From NCBI RefSeq assembly GCF_012034935.1, contig NZ_JAATEN010000013.1, positions 1 to 64,000 of the forward strand: a stretch of 64,000 bases of DNA. The letters run 5' to 3'. This document shows, piece by piece, positions 60,125-64,000 of this stretch (the stretch's first letter is position 1; each line of letters begins with the position of its first letter). Made by a program: the position numbers and the translations under genes. The notes under the pieces were generated by a model that worked only from the letters and a program-made list of their open reading frames with translations, was not told the DNA's origin and did no database searches. The stretch comes from Streptomyces zingiberis (GTDB lineage Bacteria > Actinomycetota > Actinomycetes > Streptomycetales > Streptomycetaceae).

Positions 60125-61815
60125 ACCCCGCTGCCGTTCTTCTCCAGCAGCTCCGCGTACCAGTCGCGCAGCTTGTCCCCGCCGCCCCTGCGCCAGTCCT
60201 CGACCGCCCGCTGCGCGTCGCGCATCGGCTTCCGGCCGCGCACCACGTCCTTGTTGAGGTCCTCGAACGGGGTGTAGAGCGAGGCGTAGCGGTTGGGCTC
60301 CTGGATCTGCATCCCGTGGAAGAGCGGCTTGCGCATGTGGCGGCCCATGCGCTGCATCCAGCCGCAGTAGTCCTTCACCATCCGCGGGTGGTCGGGGTAG
60401 GCGACGGACGCCTGGGGGGAGACGACGAAGCGGTAGGTGTCCAGGACCTCCTTCACCCCCTTCTCGGTCTTCACCGGTACCCCGTCCTCGATCGTGTGGT
60501 GCTCCCCCTCGATGCCGTACTCGATGAGCCGCTGCTCACGGGTGCCGTAGGGCGCGGCGATGAAGTCGGCGAGGGCCAGGCACTCCTCGATCTGCTCCTT
60601 CGACAGGTTCTTGTTGAGGAAGGACCAGATGTTCGCGGGGGCGCCCTGGTAGAGGACGGGGTCGCCGCCGTCCGCGCCGAAGAAGTCCATCGCCTGGATG
60701 CGGAACCCCGGGTTGGCGGTGGCCTGTTCGAAGGTGAGGCCGTACCACTTGCCGTCGCCGTCGTTCATCATCAGCGACTGCCCGGAGGTGAAGCGGACGG
60801 TCATGTCGTTGGCCTTGCCGGCCACGGCGTCCGGGTGGACGACCTTCGCCGCGTAGAGCTTGCGGGTCCACTCCAGGGCTTCGAGGTAGGCGTCCGTCTC
60901 GACCTTGTGGACGAGCTTGCCGTTCTCCTCGGTCCAGTAGTACGGCTTCTCGGGCGGGCAGCCGAAGATGATCTGTGCGCTCCACCACATGTCCTCGCAG
61001 GCCCACACCCGGCTCTTCGGGCGGGTGATCTCCTTGGCGAGGGCGAGGAACTCGGCGGGGCTGCGCGGGACCTCGTACCCCTCCTTCTCGAAGAGGTCCT
61101 GCCGGTAGAAGGGGATGACGCCGCCGAGGGGACGGGCCGGCATCGGCAGGCCGCGGAGCCTGCCGCCGAAGACGGACATCCGCCAGGCGTCGGTGGGGAT
61201 CGCGGCGAGGTTGGGGTACTTCTTCACCCGGTCACCGGAGAGGTACGGACCGAGGTCGGCGAACTTGGCGCTGATCGCGCCGTGCACCCGGCCCTGCATC
61301 TCCCACTGGGGGACGCAGACGATGTCGGCGATGTCGTCGGAGGCGAGGACGGCGCTGAGCTTCTCGCCGTAGTAGTTGCCGTCCTGGGTCTGCCAGCGGA
61401 CGGTGGCCCCCAGCTCCTTGTTGACGGCCCGGTAGTAGAGGGCGTCCTTCGGCGGCGGGGTGCCCCAGAGCGGGGTGAACGCGGTGTAGGTGCCGCCGCC
61501 ACCGGGGGCGGAGCGGACGGAGCGGGTCAGGTCCTCCGGGGCGGGCGCCCGGGTGAAGCCGGGGCTGGAACCGTTGCGGCCGGGGATGTCGGGGTCGCTC
61601 ACGCGGGACGCCACATAGGTGGGCAGCAGCTTCTTGAGGTCCTTGCCGCCGGTGGTGCCGTCCCGGCCGGAACTCTCCCCGGCCGAGCAGCCGGAGAGCA
61701 GGGGGACGCCACCGGCCGCGGCAGCGGCGGCGGCCGCTCCGGCGAGTACGGCCCGTCTGCTGGGACGGCCGCGGCCCGGTGCGGCCCGGTGGTCCGGGGC
61801 CTGGAACTTCGGCAT
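60121..61815 (-). CDS. Extracellular sugar-binding lipoprotein (LplA type)
   Basis: A 564-residue family-1 binding protein. Signal with twin arginine at 20-21 and lipobox LLSGC ending at Cys43, so it is anchored outside the membrane. It is long for the class, as in LplA-type proteins for oligosaccharides, and rich in Trp and Tyr (VWACEDMWWSAQIIF, KPYYWTEENGK), which often stack on sugars. ATG 61815 has GAAGGG upstream. It heads the importer operon. The predicted promoter is 240 bases upstream, overlapped by an operator. Confidence 0.95.
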   Translation of the reverse strand: MPKFQAPDHRAAPGRGRPSRRAVLAGAAAAAAAAGGVPLLSGCSAGESSGRDGTTGGKDLKKLLPTYVASRVSDPDIPGRNGSSPGFTRAPAPEDLTRSVRSAPGGGGTYTAFTPLWGTPPPKDALYYRAVNKELGATVRWQTQDGNYYGEKLSAVLASDDIADIVCVPQWEMQGRVHGAISAKFADLGPYLSGDRVKKYPNLAAIPTDAWRMSVFGGRLRGLPMPARPLGGVIPFYRQDLFEKEGYEVPRSPAEFLALAKEITRPKSRVWACEDMWWSAQIIFGCPPEKPYYWTEENGKLVHKVETDAYLEALEWTRKLYAAKVVHPDAVAGKANDMTVRFTSGQSLMMNDGDGKWYGLTFEQATANPGFRIQAMDFFGADGGDPVLYQGAPANIWSFLNKNLSKEQIEECLALADFIAAPYGTREQRLIEYGIEGEHHTIEDGVPVKTEKGVKEVLDTYRFVVSPQASVAYPDHPRMVKDYCGWMQRMGRHMRKPLFHGMQIQEPNRYASLYTPFEDLNKDVVRGRKPMRDAQRAVEDWRRGGGDKLRDWYAELLEKNGSGV

Positions 61816-62030
61816 GCGTCAGCCCTTCGTGGCGTCACCGTCACGCCGGCGCCCAAGAGTCCGGGCGGCCGGCGCGGGCCGGGCCGGGGAGCGGCGGGAG
61901 CGGCGGGAGCGGCAGGAAACGGCGGAAAACAGCGGAGAACGGCAGGTGAAGACAGGGAACGTCAAGCAACGGGGTCATGCGGGAGAACGCGAGAAGCACG
62001 CAGAGAACAGAACATGCGGACGAGCGGCGG

Positions 62031-62044
62031 TCGAAGCGCTTCGA
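62031..62044. promoter_or_regulatory. LacI-type operator 3 (importer promoter)
   Basis: 14-bp palindrome TCGAAGCGCTTCGA. It begins 9 bases downstream of the predicted -10 of the importer promoter, over the likely start site. Confidence 0.85.
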
Positions 62045-62052
62045 TGGCGCAG

Positions 62053-62081
62053 AGGTTAGGTGCGGGGGTGGGGCCGCGCAA
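62053..62081 (-). promoter_or_regulatory. Candidate importer operon promoter
   Basis: Minus-strand TTGCGC (62076-62081), 17-base spacer, TAACCT (62053-62058). The leader would be about 230 bases, pyrimidine-rich in the RNA. Confidence 0.6.
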
Positions 62082-62163
62082 GAGCCGTCACAAGAAACCG
62101 CTTGCGGACGGGTGTTGTCACGCTTCCGGACACCGGAGACGCGCTTCGGCGCTGCGGGACGTC

Positions 62164-62192
62164 TTGACATGTCCGTCCGGGAGCCGCAGCAT
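62164..62192 (+). promoter_or_regulatory. Candidate GH3 promoter
   Basis: Consensus TTGACA (62164-62169), 17-base spacer, CAGCAT (62187-62192). The weak -10 shares its last base with operator 4. Confidence 0.55.
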
Positions 62193-62205
62193 CGAAGCGC
62201 TTCGA
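62192..62205. promoter_or_regulatory. LacI-type operator 4 (GH3 promoter)
   Basis: 14-bp palindrome TCGAAGCGCTTCGA, identical to operator 3 and 161 bp from it. It covers the likely GH3 start site. Confidence 0.85.
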
Positions 62206-62318
62206 AGGCGGACCCGCGCCCCTCCGGCCCGCTCCCTGCCCGTGTCCGCCCGGCGTCCACCCCGGGCGCTCCGGGCGACCGGTTCGCCGTACCACGCTGT
62301 TGCTCCCGCCCAGCCCCG

Positions 62319-62407
62319 CTGCGTCTCCCCCACCCACCACCTGCGCCTCTCCCACCCACCACCCTGCGTCTCCCCCACCCACCACCCTGCGTCTCCCCCA
62401 CCGCCCC
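62319..62407. repeat. 22/23-bp tandem repeat in the GH3 leader
   Basis: Four head-to-tail units beginning CTGCGTCTCCCCCACC (62319, 62341, 62364, 62387; the second and fourth diverge slightly). The units lie between the predicted start site and the GTG at 62448 and are almost purely C/T on the coding strand. Confidence 0.85.
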
Positions 62408-62447
62408 GCGAGTCTCCGGGGCGCCCGGCCGCGAGGAGTCCCCGTCC

Positions 62448-64000
62448 GTGTCCACCGCACCGCCCTCCCCCGCCGGCGCCCCGCCCTCGGCCGCGCGGCG
62501 CGTGGACGACCTGCTGGCCCGGCTCACGCTCGACGAGCGGATCGCGATGCTCCACCAGTTCGCGCCCCCCGTCGAACGGCTGGGGCTGGCGGCGTTCCGC
62601 ACCGGGCAGGAGGCGCTGCACGGGGTGGCCTGGATGGGCCCGGCGACCGTCTTCCCGCAGGCGGTGGGGCTCGGCGCGACCTGGAACCCGGAACTGCTGC
62701 GCCGGGTCGGCGAGGCGGTCTCCACCGAGGTGCGGGCGATGCGCGCCCGGGACCCGCGGGTGGGACTCAACGTCTGGGCCCCCGTGGTCAATCCGCTGCG
62801 CGATCCGCGCTGGGGCCGCAACGAGGAGGGCTACGCCGAGGACCCCTCGCTGACCGCCGCGCTCGCCACCGCCTACACCCGCGGGCTCCGCGGTGACCAC
62901 CCCGAGGTGTGGCGCACCGCGCCCGTGCTCAAGCACTGGCTGGCCCACAACAACGAGACCCTGCGCGACACCAGCTCCGCCTCCGTGCCCCCGCGGGTGC
63001 TGCACGAGTACGATCTGCCGGCCTTCCGCGGCCCGGTGCGCGGGGGCGCCGTCGCGGGGGTGATGCCCGCGTACAACCTGGTCAACGGGGTGCCGAACCA
63101 TCTCTCCCCGTATCTGGCGGAGGAGCTGCGCCGCTGGACGGAGCGGGAGCTGGTGGTCTGCTCGGACGCGGCGGCCCCCTCGAACCTCGCCGGTTCCCAG
63201 GGGTACTGCGCCGACCACGAGGAGGCGCTGGCCGCCGCCCTCCGCGCGGGCGTGGACAGCTTCACCGACCACGACCAGGACGCCGGCCCCACGATCGCCC
63301 GGCTCCGCGGCGCGCTGCGGCGCGGGCTGATCGACGAGGGCCACATCGGCACCGCCGTGCGCCGGCTGCTGCTGATGCGCGCGGCGCTGGGCGAGTTCGA
63401 CCCGGAGTCCGACCCGTACGCGGGCACCGGACCGGAGTCCTTCGACACCCCCGCGCACCGGGCGCTCGCCCTGGAGGCCGCCGAGCAGGCGGTGGTGCTG
63501 CTGAAGAACGACGGTCTGCTGCCGCTGCGCGACTCCGGCGGTGCGGCGGAGGCCGGGGGAACGGACGGGTCCGGGACCGGGTCCGGGACGGCCGGTGAGC
63601 CCGGGGAGCACGGCGGCGCTCCCACGGTCACCGTACTCGGCCCGCTCGCCGACGTCTGCAAACGGGACTGGTACAGCGGGGACTTCCTGCGCAGCGTCAC
63701 CCCGCGGGAGGGGCTCGCCGAGCGGCTGGGCGCCCACCGGGTGCGCCACGAGAGCGGCGACGACCGGGTCCTGCTCCACTGCGCGGCGGGCGGCGTGCTG
63801 CGCGTACCGGCGGGCGCCCCGGACCGCACCCCGGCGGACGAGGGGTCGTTCAACCCCGCGCACACCGCGGCCCGGACCGATCTGCCGCCGGTCACCGCGG
63901 ACGCGGAGGGCACGGTGCTGGCGCTCACCGACTGGGGCGGCGGCGTCCTCACCCTGCGCGCACCGGACGGGCGGTACCTGAGCGTGGCCGGTGACGGCTA
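62448..64000 (+). CDS. GH3 glycosidase (beta-xylosidase/beta-glucosidase type), incomplete at window end
   Basis: The frame is open from GTG 62448 (GAGGAG upstream) to the window edge: 517 residues, no stop seen. GH3 motifs: DPRWGRNEEGYAEDP at about 126-140, KHWLAHNNETLRD, and VVCSDAAAPSN with the likely nucleophile Asp240. There is no signal peptide, so an intracellular enzyme acting on imported oligosaccharides is likely. A Gly/Ser/Thr-rich linker at about 365-385 starts the second domain, and the last 40 residues (VLALTDWGGGVLTLR...DGRYLSV) look like a beta-trefoil (fascin-like) insertion. Exact sugar specificity cannot be read. Confidence 0.92.
   Translation, partial: MSTAPPSPAGAPPSAARRVDDLLARLTLDERIAMLHQFAPPVERLGLAAFRTGQEALHGVAWMGPATVFPQAVGLGATWNPELLRRVGEAVSTEVRAMRARDPRVGLNVWAPVVNPLRDPRWGRNEEGYAEDPSLTAALATAYTRGLRGDHPEVWRTAPVLKHWLAHNNETLRDTSSASVPPRVLHEYDLPAFRGPVRGGAVAGVMPAYNLVNGVPNHLSPYLAEELRRWTERELVVCSDAAAPSNLAGSQGYCADHEEALAAALRAGVDSFTDHDQDAGPTIARLRGALRRGLIDEGHIGTAVRRLLLMRAALGEFDPESDPYAGTGPESFDTPAHRALALEAAEQAVVLLKNDGLLPLRDSGGAAEAGGTDGSGTGSGTAGEPGEHGGAPTVTVLGPLADVCKRDWYSGDFLRSVTPREGLAERLGAHRVRHESGDDRVLLHCAAGGVLRVPAGAPDRTPADEGSFNPAHTAARTDLPPVTADAEGTVLALTDWGGGVLTLRAPDGRYLSVAGDG

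Noticed and set aside
1..64000. tRNA, rRNA, CRISPR arrays, insertion sequences or phage attachment sites
   Set aside because: I found no T-loop/anticodon patterns, no regularly spaced direct repeats with spacers, and no transposase or integrase frames. The tandem repeats noted are short and lack spacers.

Overview
The window is high-GC DNA from a Streptomyces-type actinobacterium. Coding sequences have strongly G/C-biased third positions, GTG and TTG starts are common, and 4-base start/stop overlaps are frequent. The gene order rnj-dapA-thyX ... dapB-M16 peptidase-pnp-rpsO, then a type VII secretion locus, then ribF-truB-rbfA-DUF503-infB-ylxR-nusA-rimP, proS, ispG-rseP-dxr is the conserved chromosomal core arrangement I know from Streptomyces. 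The last 13 kb looks accessory. All assignments are by reading; no database search was run.

Layout. (1) 1-11.1 kb: core housekeeping genes, mostly on the minus strand. They cover RNA decay (RNase J, PNPase), lysine/DAP synthesis (dapA, dapB), thymidylate synthesis (thyX), ribosomal protein S15 and small membrane proteins. (2) 11.1-31.4 kb: an ESX/type VII secretion locus. It holds eccD, the three-ATPase eccC, two small Esx proteins, two mycosin proteases, a long PPE-like protein with a short helical partner carrying a YxxxD motif, eccB, eccE, a DUF397 gene and an EspI-like Pro-rich MinD ATPase. (3) 31.6-40.6 kb: the nusA-infB translation/RNA-modification operon running rimP to ribF. (4) 40.9-50.9 kb: a Tat-type lipoprotein, a DUF4439 ferritin-like protein, a degenerate phosphotransferase-fold protein, proS, two GNAT acetyltransferases and the isoprenoid genes ispG, rseP, dxr. 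(5) 51.3-55.2 kb: a four-gene conservon (sensor kinase, roadblock, DUF742, small GTPase). (6) 56.1-64.0 kb: a plant-polysaccharide locus with a LacI regulator, a secreted GH12 endoglucanase, a CUT1-type ABC importer without its ATPase, and a divergent GH3 glycosidase that runs off the window.

How the parts work together. In region 6 four copies of a palindrome with core GAAGCGCTTC sit at the readable promoters: two flank the lacI promoter exactly 100 bp apart, one lies at the predicted start site of the importer operon, and one abuts the predicted -10 of the GH3 gene. This points to one LacI-controlled regulon in which a secreted GH12 enzyme makes oligosaccharides, the importer takes them up and the GH3 enzyme trims them. 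In region 2 the substrate operon (22051 down to 17582) has its own promoter and encodes candidate secreted partners plus a mycosin, separate from the membrane-core genes on either side.

Most notable items: the operator set and repeat-rich leaders of the sugar regulon; the second mycosin and PE/PPE-like pair; an AT-richer patch inside one mycosin gene; the apparent pseudokinase next to proS; and the rpsO leader hairpins.
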